A stretch of 59,577 bases of DNA, from the NCBI GenBank assembly GCA_024400565.1, contig JAKSMQ010000009.1, positions 1 through 59,577 on the forward strand, written 5' to 3'. The notes under the pieces were generated by a model. That model saw only the letters and a program-made list of their open reading frames with translations, was not told the origin of the DNA and searched no databases. Below are positions 7,426 through 16,865 of the stretch, piece by piece (the stretch's first letter is position 1; every line of letters starts with the position of its first letter). The stretch comes from Bacteroidales bacterium (GTDB lineage: Bacteria > Bacteroidota > Bacteroidia > Bacteroidales > P3). A program made the position numbers and the translations under genes.

Positions 7426-10400
7426 ATGAAACAGTATCTTATTCTGGCGCTAATGATTATTGGTCTTAGTGCCTCTTATGCACAAGAGAGCAAAACAGTT
7501 GCCGCTCTGAAACAGAAGGTTGAAAAAGGCGATGCCAATGCAGCCATCAAACTTGCCTACTATTATGAGGTAGCCCTCGACGGATGTCCCAGAGACTCTG
7601 TTGCAGCCTTTAAGCTCTACCAGAAAGCCGACCAGCTGGGTCACAAGGATGCAAAAGCTCACATGGCAGTCTATTATATAGAAGGCAAAGGAGGCGTAGC
7701 CCGCGACACCAACCAGTACTACCAGTTGAGCAAGGCATCGGCTGATGCCGGTTCGGCATTGGGTTTATACAGACAAGGTGTATGCTACTCAAGAGGATTC
7801 ATCGTAAAGCGGGACTTCGACAAAGCTTATGAATTGACAGTCAAGGCAGCCAATATGGGTTGTCCTCATGCCTTAGAAACCATGGGCAACTGGTACAGAA
7901 TGGGTTATCGTACCAAGGCCGATAAGAAAAAAGCTATAGCCTACTATGAAAAGGCAATAAAGAACGGAGGTTACAGCGGATACGCCTCGATTTCAGCGTT
8001 CTACGCAGACGACAACAACCCCAAGAAGGCATGGGAATATCTCAACAAGGGGTTGGCAGTCAACGATGTTGAAAGCATGGTTCTTGAAGCCACCTATTAT
8101 GCAAATGGTATGGGTGTAGCTCGCGATGAGGTTAAAGCGGCTAAACTCTTCCAGCGCATTTTCGAAACTTATCCTGAAGATGGTTGGAATGCTGAGAGAT
8201 ATGCCTCCTTCCTGCTTACGGCTCAGGATGCATCTTTGCGCGATACGTTGCTTGCCGTCAAGGTGTTAAAAAAGGTAATTGATTGGGGAGACTATGGTCC
8301 CTATAAAGTTCTTTCTCAGATCTATTACGCTTTCCCCGACGAAGCCAGCAAACAAAAGAGCTTTGAATGTGCCAAACGTTATGTTGAAAAAGGAAACGAA
8401 GGTGGCTATTACCAGCTATGGTATCTTTATAATAATGGAATTGGGGTTGAAGCAGACCAGCAGAAGGGACTGGAGGCGTTGCAGAAGGGCGTTGACCTGC
8501 AAGATGGATCATGTGCTCTAACGCTGGCTATTGAAATGCTCAATAGCGGAAATGCTGACATGATGAAAGCAATCGAACTCCTTAACTCAGCTATTGAATG
8601 GGGCAACTACGATGCGTTCTATACCTTGAATCAGGTATATACCAATATGGAGAGAACAGACCTGATGTACAGCAACGCAAAAAAGGCAATTGATTATGGC
8701 GATGTTGATGGATATTTCTACATGACTATTGCAAAATCAAACATGGGTGATGAAAAGGGCGCATTAAAGACTTGCCTGGAGGGTTTGAAGAAAGGATCCA
8801 ACCGATGTGGAAATGTTCTGGTTAATTACTATAACAACAATAAGAAATACGACAAAGCCTATGAGGTACTGGAGCAAATGGGTACGGATGAGTCTTATCT
8901 CTATCAGGCCAATATGCTCCTTTCGGGTTATGTTGGCAAACAGACTTCAAAAGAACTCCAGACGGCAATCAGCAAACTGAACAAATCGGCCGACATGGGA
9001 AACGAGTCTGCTCTGGTAAAATTGGGTAACTTATATTTGTCCGACAGCTATGGTCTTAAGAACGAGAAGGTTGCCTTAGGATATTTCGAGCGCCTTGCCC
9101 AACAGGGAAGTTCAGAAGGTTATTTCCAGTTAGGCAACTACTACGAAGGTGTTGACGAATCCGGTTTTGTTCGCGACTCCGTTCTGTCCATCAAGAACTA
9201 CCGTATTGCCGCAGATATGGGTCATGGAGATGCTTTATGCTGGTTGGGAGAATTCTATATGCATGGACAATTTCTTCCTAAGGACTCTGTAGAGGCATTC
9301 AAGCATTTCTCCCAGGCCAAGGATCTCGGATCTCCCAGCGGTTACTATTTTGTAGGAGTAAGCTATCTGCGTGGCGTAGGAGTTGAAAAAGATACAGCAA
9401 AAGCTGTAGAGAATCTGCTTCCCGCTGCACGTATGGAAGAAGGAGGTTCCTGCGCAATTATCGGAGACTTCTACCGTCAGGGACTTGGTGGTTTCGAAGC
9501 GAATATTGACTCTGCAATTGCTTATTACTATTTAGGTTCAAAGTCCGATAATCCTACCTGTGACTATCAAATGGGACTTTATTTCCTTTCTCACGAAGAT
9601 TACAATAATGCTTACGAGTATTTTTATTCTTCAGCAAAGCATCGTAATCCTGAAGCGATGGTAAAAGTGGCCCTGTTTCTTAAAGAGGGAATTGTTACAG
9701 ATGGACCCCGATATGATGATGCTTACCAGATATTGGAGAAAGCCGTCACTTATGATTGCGCAAATGCCTATCTCGAATTGGGAGTAATGCGAATTAATGG
9801 TTTGGGTTGCCAGGCAGATCCAGTTTTGGCAAAATCCTATTTCGATACAGCAGCTTCTTTAGGTAGTAGTACAGCTGTTTACGACTTAGGCATATGCTAC
9901 AGAAATGGAACAGGTTGTCAGGCTGACAGTCTTACAGCTATTTCTTACTTCGAGCAAGCCGCTGAGATGGGTAACATCAGAGCAATAAATGAACTTGGTC
10001 AGATTTATGAGGATGCTCAAATGTACAAGGAGGCCGTTGCTCTATATGAGAAAGGCGTAAACGAAGGAAGTTTTGCTTCTATGTGCAGGTTGGGCAATTG
10101 CTACGAACAGGGCCACGGTGTGATTCTGAACTCTACAACAGCCTTCAATTATTATATGATGGCTGCTGAACACAACTATGGGTTAGCCCTCTTCCTGGTT
10201 GCAAATTGTTATCTCGAAGGAACTGGTGTTGAAGATAATATCCTCAAAGCCGAGGAATACTTCAATCTGGCTGTTCAGCAAGGCAATATTTTAGCCGCTT
10301 ACCAATTAGGTGTCTTATACCAGAATGGAGAAAGCGACGATCATGGCAATAAGATTGAAGCCGACAAAAAGAAAGCTAAAACATTTTTCACTATTGCCGC

Positions 10401-10449
10401 ATCAGCCGGTTATGAACCAGCAAAAGCCGCTCTCGAAAAATTGAAATAG
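7426..10449 (+). CDS. Large secreted Sel1-like repeat protein
   Basis: A predicted signal peptide (MKQYLILALMIIGLSASYAQ) is followed by about 980 residues made almost entirely of Sel1-like repeats, TPR-related helical pairs of about 36 residues. Typical units read AxxxLGxxYxxGxGVxxDxxKAxxYFxxAAxxG. Sel1 proteins are scaffolds for protein contacts; the partner here is unknown. The open frame has an ATG at 7387, but I chose 7426 because the signal peptide starts there. The gene is more AT-rich than the heptose genes before it. A periplasmic or surface location is inferred from the signal peptide only. Confidence 0.85.
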   Translation: MKQYLILALMIIGLSASYAQESKTVAALKQKVEKGDANAAIKLAYYYEVALDGCPRDSVAAFKLYQKADQLGHKDAKAHMAVYYIEGKGGVARDTNQYYQLSKASADAGSALGLYRQGVCYSRGFIVKRDFDKAYELTVKAANMGCPHALETMGNWYRMGYRTKADKKKAIAYYEKAIKNGGYSGYASISAFYADDNNPKKAWEYLNKGLAVNDVESMVLEATYYANGMGVARDEVKAAKLFQRIFETYPEDGWNAERYASFLLTAQDASLRDTLLAVKVLKKVIDWGDYGPYKVLSQIYYAFPDEASKQKSFECAKRYVEKGNEGGYYQLWYLYNNGIGVEADQQKGLEALQKGVDLQDGSCALTLAIEMLNSGNADMMKAIELLNSAIEWGNYDAFYTLNQVYTNMERTDLMYSNAKKAIDYGDVDGYFYMTIAKSNMGDEKGALKTCLEGLKKGSNRCGNVLVNYYNNNKKYDKAYEVLEQMGTDESYLYQANMLLSGYVGKQTSKELQTAISKLNKSADMGNESALVKLGNLYLSDSYGLKNEKVALGYFERLAQQGSSEGYFQLGNYYEGVDESGFVRDSVLSIKNYRIAADMGHGDALCWLGEFYMHGQFLPKDSVEAFKHFSQAKDLGSPSGYYFVGVSYLRGVGVEKDTAKAVENLLPAARMEEGGSCAIIGDFYRQGLGGFEANIDSAIAYYYLGSKSDNPTCDYQMGLYFLSHEDYNNAYEYFYSSAKHRNPEAMVKVALFLKEGIVTDGPRYDDAYQILEKAVTYDCANAYLELGVMRINGLGCQADPVLAKSYFDTAASLGSSTAVYDLGICYRNGTGCQADSLTAISYFEQAAEMGNIRAINELGQIYEDAQMYKEAVALYEKGVNEGSFASMCRLGNCYEQGHGVILNSTTAFNYYMMAAEHNYGLALFLVANCYLEGTGVEDNILKAEEYFNLAVQQGNILAAYQLGVLYQNGESDDHGNKIEADKKKAKTFFTIAASAGYEPAKAALEKLK

Positions 10450-10485
10450 AATTCATCTCAAGTATTAACTTTAATAGATATAATT

Positions 10486-10968
10486 TTGGAAACCACCTTT
10501 TCACCCTATACCTCCCTTCCAAAAGAAGAACGATATAAGACTATATTGCCTCTAATCAGAGGCTTGATTGAAGGGGAGGACGATTCAGTATCTCTTCTAG
10601 CCAATGTAGCAGCCGCCTTAAACGAAAGCTTCGGATGGTTTTGGATAGGTTTCTATATGGTAAAAGACAATCAGCTTCACTTGGGTCCATTTCAAGGACC
10701 TGTGGCTTGCACGAGAATAGCAAAAGGGAAAGGCGTTTGCGGAACAGCTTGGGCACAAGCTGAAACCCAGGTAGTCCCAGACGTAGAACTATTCCCTGGT
10801 CATATTGCCTGCAGTTCTCAAAGCCGAAGTGAAATAGTTGTTCCAATAATTAAAGAAAAGAACGTTATTGGGGTACTGGATATTGACAGTAGAGAACTAT
10901 CTACTTTTGACGAAACAGACCGCAAATATCTAGAACTATTATGCAAAGATATAGCATCTCAATTATAG
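10486..10968 (+). CDS. msrC: Free methionine-(R)-sulfoxide reductase (GAF domain)
   Basis: This 160-residue single GAF-domain protein matches fRMsr (E. coli YebR/MsrC), which reduces free methionine-R-sulfoxide using thioredoxin. The three cysteines important in the E. coli enzyme are all conserved, at C75 (PVACTR), C85 (GVCGTA) and C109 (HIACSS), together with LGPFQG and VLDIDS. The start codon is TTG at 10486, 36 bases after the Sel1 gene; no ATG gives a full-length domain. It may be cotranscribed with the Sel1 gene. Confidence 0.88.
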   Translation: METTFSPYTSLPKEERYKTILPLIRGLIEGEDDSVSLLANVAAALNESFGWFWIGFYMVKDNQLHLGPFQGPVACTRIAKGKGVCGTAWAQAETQVVPDVELFPGHIACSSQSRSEIVVPIIKEKNVIGVLDIDSRELSTFDETDRKYLELLCKDIASQL

Positions 10969-11334
10969 ATTAATATCATGCCAGATAGTATATTAGATAA
11001 AGTAATCGCTGTTTCCGTTATCTAAACATAGTGTTTAGGATAATTAAGCAGTATAGTTTTCAATACCAAATATACTAGTTACAAAATAAGATCAGTCTCT
11101 TTTTATATAATATAGGTAACATCTAAAAATTGCTTTCAAATGATTTTGGAATTTGTTTTAGTCAGATCCGCCGATATACATGATTGAGCAATGCGGGCAT
11201 CGTGATTGAATGTATATCAAGGAGATGGCAAAACAAAACCAAAAGCATGAAAAATATATCATTTAACTCTTTTGATTTCAATGTGGAATTTTTAGAGGTT
11301 ACCTATATTATTGAGACAGCATTTGTAAAAAGAA
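10969..11334. other. AT-rich intergenic stretch between convergent genes
   Basis: No gene can be supported here. A hairpin at 11018-11043 (TTATCTAAACA, loop TAG, TGTTTAGGATAA with one bulged G) follows the reductase gene by about 50 bases but lacks a U-run. A 64-codon open frame at 11184-11378 runs through the fabG terminator and has no recognisable features. Confidence 0.5.
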
Positions 11335-11368
11335 ATTGCGCCCTTAAGACTAAGCTTAGGGGCGCAAT
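11335..11368 (-). terminator. Rho-independent terminator after fabG
   Basis: ATTGCGCCCTTAAG pairs with CTTAGGGGCGCAAT across a short loop (14-bp stem with one mismatch). On the minus strand it is followed by TTTCTTTTT. It lies 22 bases after the fabG stop and closes the fabHFZG run. Confidence 0.8.
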
Positions 11369-11390
11369 ATTATTGTAAAAAAGAATAATC

Positions 11391-12143
11391 TTAATTACCG
11401 CGAGCCATACCACCATCGCAGGAGATTACGTGGCCAGTAATATAGCTGGAGAGTTCGGATGCAAGGTAAAGAACAGTATTGGCAACGTCTTCAGCCTTAC
11501 CAAAGCGAACGAGAGGAATCTGTTTCTGCCAACCCTTAACGATGTCTTCAGGAAGAGTTGCAGTCATAGGAGTCTCGATGAAACCAGGAGCTACAGCATT
11601 TACGCGGATGTTGCGGGAGCCAAGTTCTGCGGCAACGCTACGGGTGAAACCGATAATACCAGATTTAGAGGCTGCGTAGTTGGCCTGACCATAGTTACCC
11701 TGAATACCAACAATAGAGCTGATGTTGATAATGGAACCTTTCTTCTGACGGAGCATGATAGCGGAAACTTCCTTTGTCATGCAGAATACGGAACGAAGGT
11801 TGACATTGATAACTGCATCCCACTGTTCGGGAGTCATACGGAGAAGGAGGTTATCCTTGGTGATACCGGCGTTGTTGACGAGAACATCGATAGAACCAAA
11901 GTCAGCCTTTACGGTTTCAACAAGAGTCTTTACTGCCTCATAGTCGGCAGCATTGTTTGCATAAAACTTTACCTTTACACCAAGAGCTTCAATCTCTTTG
12001 ATGAGAGACTCTGAGTTTTCGTCTTCCTTAAGGTCGGTAAAAGCGATATTTGCACCATTCTGAGCGAGCAGAAGAGCAGTACAACGACCAATACCACGGC
12101 TAGCACCAGTGATAAGTACGTTTTTATTTTCTACAAGTTTCAT
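11391..12143 (-). CDS. fabG: 3-oxoacyl-ACP reductase
   Basis: This 250-residue short-chain dehydrogenase reduces 3-oxoacyl-ACP with NADPH in fatty acid elongation. The Rossmann motif TGASRGIG is at residues 13-20, NNAG near 89, and the catalytic Ser, Tyr and Lys are seen in NISSIVG and YAASK. Length and motifs fit FabG, and the neighbours fabZ, fabF and fabH fix the pathway. It is the last gene before a strong terminator. SDR enzymes are numerous, so an isolated assignment would be weaker; here the cluster supports it. Confidence 0.88.
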   Translation of the reverse strand: MKLVENKNVLITGASRGIGRCTALLLAQNGANIAFTDLKEDENSESLIKEIEALGVKVKFYANNAADYEAVKTLVETVKADFGSIDVLVNNAGITKDNLLLRMTPEQWDAVINVNLRSVFCMTKEVSAIMLRQKKGSIINISSIVGIQGNYGQANYAASKSGIIGFTRSVAAELGSRNIRVNAVAPGFIETPMTATLPEDIVKGWQKQIPLVRFGKAEDVANTVLYLASELSSYITGHVISCDGGMARGN

Positions 12144-12227
12144 TATATTTTCTTATTAAGATGATATTATTTATTCTTGAAACAGATAGATTATCGTTAA
12201 TACAAATAGTCTGTCTATTTCTTTTTT

Positions 12228-12647
12228 TTATGCCTCGTTGGGAATAAGAGCGAAGGAAAGGTCGCCTTTGATAACCATCTTGCCACCTACCATACCCTTA
12301 GCCTCGCAGAAATAGAGATGACCACGCTGATCAACAAGCTTAGCCTCTACTTCAAAACAATCACCGGGCTTAACCTGCTGTTTGAAACGGACGTTGTTGA
12401 TACCTGCATAGAGAGGAGTTTTTCCAACAAGTTCGTCTTTGAGAAGCAAGCTGCAACTCTGAGCCATAATCTCACACTGGATTACACCAGGAACGATGGG
12501 ATTGCCAGGATAATGACCTTGGAGAAAGAATTCATCACCACGTACATTATATTTTGCATGAGCAATGCCATCGACGAGTTCTATTTCGTCAACGAGCAGC
12601 ATCGGCTCGCGATGGGGCAAATATTGTTTAATTTCGTCTCTATTCAT
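12228..12647 (-). CDS. fabZ: 3-hydroxyacyl-ACP dehydratase, FabZ-type hotdog protein
   Basis: This 139-residue hotdog-fold protein opens with YLPHREPMLLVDEI and carries the FabZ active site: His in GHYPGNPIVPGV and Glu in QCEIMAQ. FabZ dehydrates 3-hydroxyacyl-ACP to trans-2-enoyl-ACP. It lies between fabF and fabG, in reaction order with them. A GC-rich hairpin separates it from fabF. It may be a second dehydratase in addition to a housekeeping FabZ elsewhere; that cannot be judged from this window. Confidence 0.87.
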   Translation of the reverse strand: MNRDEIKQYLPHREPMLLVDEIELVDGIAHAKYNVRGDEFFLQGHYPGNPIVPGVIQCEIMAQSCSLLLKDELVGKTPLYAGINNVRFKQQVKPGDCFEVEAKLVDQRGHLYFCEAKGMVGGKMVIKGDLSFALIPNEA

Positions 12648-12662
12648 GATTTAGGTTTTTAA

Positions 12663-12684
12663 GGCGCCGACTAGTGCCGGCGCC
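12663..12684 (-). promoter_or_regulatory. GC-rich hairpin between fabF and fabZ
   Basis: GGCGCCG and CGGCGCC form a perfect 7-bp stem around an 8-base loop, in the 51-base gap between fabF and fabZ. No U-run follows on the minus strand, so it is not a standard terminator. RNA processing or partial attenuation is possible. Confidence 0.4.
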
Positions 12685-12698
12685 ATTATTGTTGGAAT

Positions 12699-13940
12699 TT
12701 AGATTTTGCGGAATGCTACAGAAGCGTTCTGACCACCGAAACCAAAGTTATTGCTGATAGCGATAACAGGTTTTGCCTGTACAGCCTGGTTGGGAGTATA
12801 GAAAAGGTCGCATTCGGGATCAGCCTCAAGAAGGTTGATGGTAGGAGTTACGATTTCCTTTTTGAGAGTAAGTACGCTTACGATAGCTTCGAGAGCACCT
12901 GCAGCACCAAGACAATGACCAGTCATAGACTTGCTGGAACTGATGAGAGCCTTACGGGCATCATCCTCACCCATAGCCATCTTAAGAGCCATAGTCTCAG
13001 CTTTATCGTTGAGAGGAGTACCGGTACCATGGGCATTGCAATAGAGGAGCTCGCCAGACTTGAAACCGGCTTCCTGAAGTGCAAGGGTGATAGCACGACA
13101 CTGGGTAGTACCATCGGGACGAGGAGCGGTATAGTGATGAGCATCGCAAGTATTACCATAACCACAGATCTCTGCGTAGATATGTGCGCCACGAGCTTTT
13201 GCATGTTCGTATTCTTCAAGAATCAGAACACCAGCACCTTCACCCATAGTAAAGCCTGCACGACGAGCATCAAAAGGAAGAGATACGGTGTCAGCTGTCT
13301 CATTGCGGGAGAGAGCCTTCATAGTATAGAAACCTCCGATTGAAAGAGGAGTGATAGCAGCCTCAGCACCACCAGCGATGATAGCGTCAGCATAATTATT
13401 CTTGATAGCATGGAAAGCCTCTCCGATAGCATGGCTGGAGGTAGCACAAGCGGTAACAGTAGGAAGACAAGGTCCCTGTGCATTGAACATAATAGCTACG
13501 TGACCAGCAGCGATGTTGCCAATCATCATGGGGATGAACATGGGGCTAACGCGTGAAGCGCCAAACTCCTTAATCTTATCCTGTTCAGCGATAAGGGTAT
13601 GAATACCGCCAATACCAGATCCGATATAAACGCCAAGACGGCTAGGATCTTCCATCTGAAGACCGCTGTCGTTCATAGCTTTGCTAGCAGCAACCATAGC
13701 AAACTGTGCGTAACGGTCGTTACGACGGGCAAGAGTCTTATCCAGACCTTCTGCTACGGGATCCCAATTCTTTACTTCTCCTGCAAAATGTACAGGGATA
13801 TCTTCTTCTGCACAGCTGGTGATGCGGGTAATACCATTTTCACCGGCTACAAGTTTGTTCCAATAAGAGGTGATATCGTTGGCAAGGGCAGAAACTACGC
13901 CCAAACCTGTAACAACTACTCTTCTCATGTTATTATTCAA
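12699..13940 (-). CDS. fabF: 3-oxoacyl-ACP synthase II
   Basis: This 413-residue thiolase-fold condensing enzyme extends acyl-ACP with malonyl-ACP. The nucleophile C165 sits in TVTACATSSHAIGEA, and the two catalytic histidines are in NAHGTGTPLND and KSMTGHCLGAAG, the Cys-His-His set of KAS I/II. Length matches FabF. It follows fabH after 141 bases, in which no acyl carrier protein gene was found. Bacteroidales usually carry acpP-fabF elsewhere, so this could be a second, specialised copy. Confidence 0.9.
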   Translation of the reverse strand: MNNNMRRVVVTGLGVVSALANDITSYWNKLVAGENGITRITSCAEEDIPVHFAGEVKNWDPVAEGLDKTLARRNDRYAQFAMVAASKAMNDSGLQMEDPSRLGVYIGSGIGGIHTLIAEQDKIKEFGASRVSPMFIPMMIGNIAAGHVAIMFNAQGPCLPTVTACATSSHAIGEAFHAIKNNYADAIIAGGAEAAITPLSIGGFYTMKALSRNETADTVSLPFDARRAGFTMGEGAGVLILEEYEHAKARGAHIYAEICGYGNTCDAHHYTAPRPDGTTQCRAITLALQEAGFKSGELLYCNAHGTGTPLNDKAETMALKMAMGEDDARKALISSSKSMTGHCLGAAGALEAIVSVLTLKKEIVTPTINLLEADPECDLFYTPNQAVQAKPVIAISNNFGFGGQNASVAFRKI

Positions 13941-14081
13941 TTTTTAATTGTTATCTGTTTATACAGACTCTTCTTTGTTTTGTTTTTACATTTCACGTTT
14001 TACTTCTCACATATCGAATATTTATAGATGTAATATGCGACAAGCAAACATTATCGAAGAGCCTTTAAATTGTTTTATTGA

Positions 14082-15047
14082 TTATTTCTCCATGCTCCAC
14101 TTTATGCAGCAGGCACCACTTACAAAACCGGCACCAAATGCACTCATTACGAGTTGCATTCCTGGTTTCAGCTTTCCTTCACGATGGAGTTCGTCGAGCA
14201 GAATAGGAATTGATGCTGACGATGTGTTTCCATAATGCTGAAGGTTGGTGGGGAACTTCTCTGCGGGCTGTCCGACAAAATTGCGGATAGCGTCAATAAT
14301 GCGGAAATTAGCCTGATGAAGAACGAAGAGGTCAACGTCATCGGGATTAACATTTGCCTCTTTCAAAACTTGGTCAACATCCTTGCAAGAGGAGGTAACA
14401 GCTGTGCGGAACACACCTTTACCATCCATCTGAAGAGGAACATGTTCCTCAATACCATCCTCAAAAGGAGTGGGCTCCATAGCATGTTTGTACCAAAGAA
14501 CATCGGGAAGAGATGTTGTTGCGGTACAAATAGACTGGAGATCGTCACCTTCTGTTACGACTACAGCACCGGCGCCATCGCCAAAGAGGATGCTGGTAGT
14601 ACGGTCGTGGCCTTTCCAGTCGCAGAACTTAGAGGGTTCTTCTGCACAAAGGATGAGAATCTTCTTTGCGCGACCAGCCTTAATAAACGACTCGGCAATA
14701 TCGAGAGCGAATATAAAACCGGTGCAGGCACAACTGATGTCAAAGCAAGGGCATGTAGCGCCTATCTTGCCCTGAACTACGCAACTCATAGCAGGAGTAA
14801 CATAGTTGTTGGCTACATTAGAGCAAATGAAGTAGTCGATTTCCTTAGGATCGATTCCAGCATTCTCGATAGCTTTCTGACAAGCTTCTACACCCAAATC
14901 GATCAAGGTCTCTTTGCTGCACAGATGTCTGGTAACGATACCCGTACGAGAACGGATCCATTCATCGCTGGTATCAAAATACTCGGTCAACATTTCATTG
15001 GTGACTGCGAGTTCAGGCATTGCGCTTCCTGTACCTATTATTTTCAT
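14082..15047 (-). CDS. fabH: 3-oxoacyl-ACP synthase III (FabH-type KAS III)
   Basis: This 321-residue KAS III enzyme primes fatty acid synthesis by condensing an acyl-CoA with malonyl-ACP. The Cys-His-Asn triad is intact: C108 in ISCACTGF, H244 in VLHQANF and N274 in HYGNTSSAS. The N-terminal DEWIRSRTGI motif is also typical. It lies directly downstream of the acyl-CoA dehydrogenase gene, with only a hairpin in the 73-base gap, which raises the possibility that short acyl-CoAs made by the upstream enzymes serve as primers. Primer specificity cannot be read here. Confidence 0.88.
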   Translation of the reverse strand: MKIIGTGSAMPELAVTNEMLTEYFDTSDEWIRSRTGIVTRHLCSKETLIDLGVEACQKAIENAGIDPKEIDYFICSNVANNYVTPAMSCVVQGKIGATCPCFDISCACTGFIFALDIAESFIKAGRAKKILILCAEEPSKFCDWKGHDRTTSILFGDGAGAVVVTEGDDLQSICTATTSLPDVLWYKHAMEPTPFEDGIEEHVPLQMDGKGVFRTAVTSSCKDVDQVLKEANVNPDDVDLFVLHQANFRIIDAIRNFVGQPAEKFPTNLQHYGNTSSASIPILLDELHREGKLKPGMQLVMSAFGAGFVSGACCIKWSMEK

Positions 15048-15063
15048 GTATTAATTATTTATA

Positions 15064-15102
15064 AAGTGCCTAGGCGTTACTTTTACTAACGCAAAGGCAC
15101 TT
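15064..15102 (-). terminator. Hairpin between the acyl-CoA dehydrogenase gene and fabH
   Basis: AAGTGCC/GGCACTT encloses GCGTTA/TAACGC, giving a two-part stem with a 3x3 internal loop. On the minus strand it is followed only by TTTATAAATAATT, a weak U-tract. It could be a leaky terminator that sets fab expression below etf-acd expression. Confidence 0.45.
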
Positions 15103-15120
15103 AATTATTCATATAATATA

Positions 15121-16800
15121 TTACTGCATTACGCAAGCGCTATGCTTGGCAATTTCGCCACGGCCCATAACGATGAGATTCTTGCAGCTTTCGAGGAAAC
15201 AACCACAACGAGTGCTGTCGAGGAGCAAGAGATAACCCATTACGATATAGGCAAGAGACTCGGTGAGACGACGGTCGGGGCAGACCTCCATCTGTTTAGC
15301 AGCAGCCTCGAGAGCCTTGTAGTCCTCAATCATCTTCTGCAACTGAGCACGAAGTTTCTTGATTTCCTCGGCATTCTCAACGCCAGCAGCCAAAGCAGCC
15401 TCAACCTGAGCATCGTAGTCTTCAATGCACTTGAGATAAGTACCGCCTGCGATACCCTTTACAGCAGCAACAACCTGAAGCTGAGAAGTACCCTCATAGA
15501 TAGTAAGGATACGTGCATCGCGATAGAGACGCTCGCAAGCGTATTCGCGCATAAATCCGCTACCGCCGTGAACCTGGATGCTGTCGTAAGCAGTCTGGTT
15601 TGCCCATTCTGCAGCCATAAGCTTAACCATAGGAGTGAGAGCATCAGCAATACGAGAGTTTTCCTTCATATCCTTACGCTCTTCGGGAGTAAGGCTACGG
15701 GTCTTCATGATAGCTTCATAGCTCTTGGTGATGTCAACCTTACGGGCGGTCTCATAGAGAAGGCTGCGGCTGGCATCGGTCTTGGTACGCATGTCGCGGA
15801 GCAGATCCTGAACGAGGGGGAACTGGTCGATAGTCTTGCCGAACTGTTCGCGCTGGGAAGCATAAAGCTTAGCCTCACGATAAGCAGCCTCTGCAAGACC
15901 TACGCTCTGAGCGGCAACACCAAGACGTGCACCATTCATAAGTGCCATTACATATTTAATAAGACCAAGTTTGCGGTCGCCGACAATCTGAGCAGGAGCA
16001 TTCTTGAAAACAAGTTCTGCAGTAGGACTGCCATGGATACCCATCTTGTTCTCGAGACGACGAACGGTAAGACCGCCATCAGCCTTGTCATACAAGAAAT
16101 AGGAAAGACCACGACCATCGGTAGTACGTTCTTCGGAACGAGCCAAAACAAGGTGAAGCTGAGCGCCGCCATTGGTAATGAAGCGCTTTACGCCATTGAG
16201 ACGCCAGCAGTTGGAAGCCTCGTCCCAGGTTGCCTTAAGGCGAACAGCCTGAAGGTCGGAACCGGCATCGGGCTCGGTAAGGTCCATAGAGCAGGTGTCG
16301 CCCTTACGGATGCGGGAGAGGAATTTAGCCTTAAGCTCGTCGCATGCAAATTCATTAACGGTCTCAGCACATTCCTGCAAGCCCCAGATGTTGGCAAAGC
16401 CTGCATCTGCACGGCTGATAATCTCAGCAGCCATTACATTGGGAACATAGCCGAGGTTAAGGCCGTCATACTGACGGGGAAGGGTCATACCATAAAGACC
16501 TGCATCACGGAGAGCCTCGTGGTTAGCGGTAGTACCCTTGGCATATACAACCTCATTGTTCTCAATGTGGGGACCTTCCTGGTCAACACTCTCAGCATTA
16601 GGAGCCAGAACGTTGCCGGAGATTTCGCCTACGAGGTCCATTACGAGGTCGTAATGTTCAAGGCCTTCTTCTGCATTTGCGGGAGCATCAGCATACTTAC
16701 CATGATCGGCAAAGTTCATCTCTTTCAGAGTCACCGCCTTTTTCATTTCGGGGTGATTCAGATAAAATTTAAGACTTTCGTTATCGCTATAGAAATTCAT
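15121..16800 (-). CDS. Acyl-CoA dehydrogenase, long form (about 560 residues)
   Basis: This FAD enzyme oxidises acyl-CoA to enoyl-CoA or, run with EtfAB in fermenters, reduces crotonyl-CoA to butyryl-CoA. The FAD-binding LTEPDAGSD is at residues 174-182, and the catalytic base is E436 in ILTIYEGTSQ. At 559 residues it is much longer than a typical short-chain dehydrogenase (about 380): it has about 50 extra residues at the N-terminus, an insertion near 345-395 and a C-terminal helical extension of about 110 residues, as in FadE5-like enzymes. It is followed by fabH and preceded by etfA and etfB. A butyryl-CoA role is inferred from the etf pair and the kam operon in the same window. Confidence 0.87.
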   Translation of the reverse strand: MNFYSDNESLKFYLNHPEMKKAVTLKEMNFADHGKYADAPANAEEGLEHYDLVMDLVGEISGNVLAPNAESVDQEGPHIENNEVVYAKGTTANHEALRDAGLYGMTLPRQYDGLNLGYVPNVMAAEIISRADAGFANIWGLQECAETVNEFACDELKAKFLSRIRKGDTCSMDLTEPDAGSDLQAVRLKATWDEASNCWRLNGVKRFITNGGAQLHLVLARSEERTTDGRGLSYFLYDKADGGLTVRRLENKMGIHGSPTAELVFKNAPAQIVGDRKLGLIKYVMALMNGARLGVAAQSVGLAEAAYREAKLYASQREQFGKTIDQFPLVQDLLRDMRTKTDASRSLLYETARKVDITKSYEAIMKTRSLTPEERKDMKENSRIADALTPMVKLMAAEWANQTAYDSIQVHGGSGFMREYACERLYRDARILTIYEGTSQLQVVAAVKGIAGGTYLKCIEDYDAQVEAALAAGVENAEEIKKLRAQLQKMIEDYKALEAAAKQMEVCPDRRLTESLAYIVMGYLLLLDSTRCGCFLESCKNLIVMGRGEIAKHSACVMQ

Positions 16801-16865
16801 TTTCTTTCTGTGTTAAGTTTTTGGATTTAAGTTTTAAGCCGTTTTGCAACAAAAACCTAAAACCA

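Noticed and set aside
11184..11378. 64-codon open frame before fabG
   Set aside because: It runs through the fabG terminator stem and has no motif or promoter box.
15142..16830. 562-codon plus-strand open frame across the acyl-CoA dehydrogenase gene
   Set aside because: Shadow of the real gene; the minus-strand product carries FAD-binding and catalytic motifs, while this frame has none.
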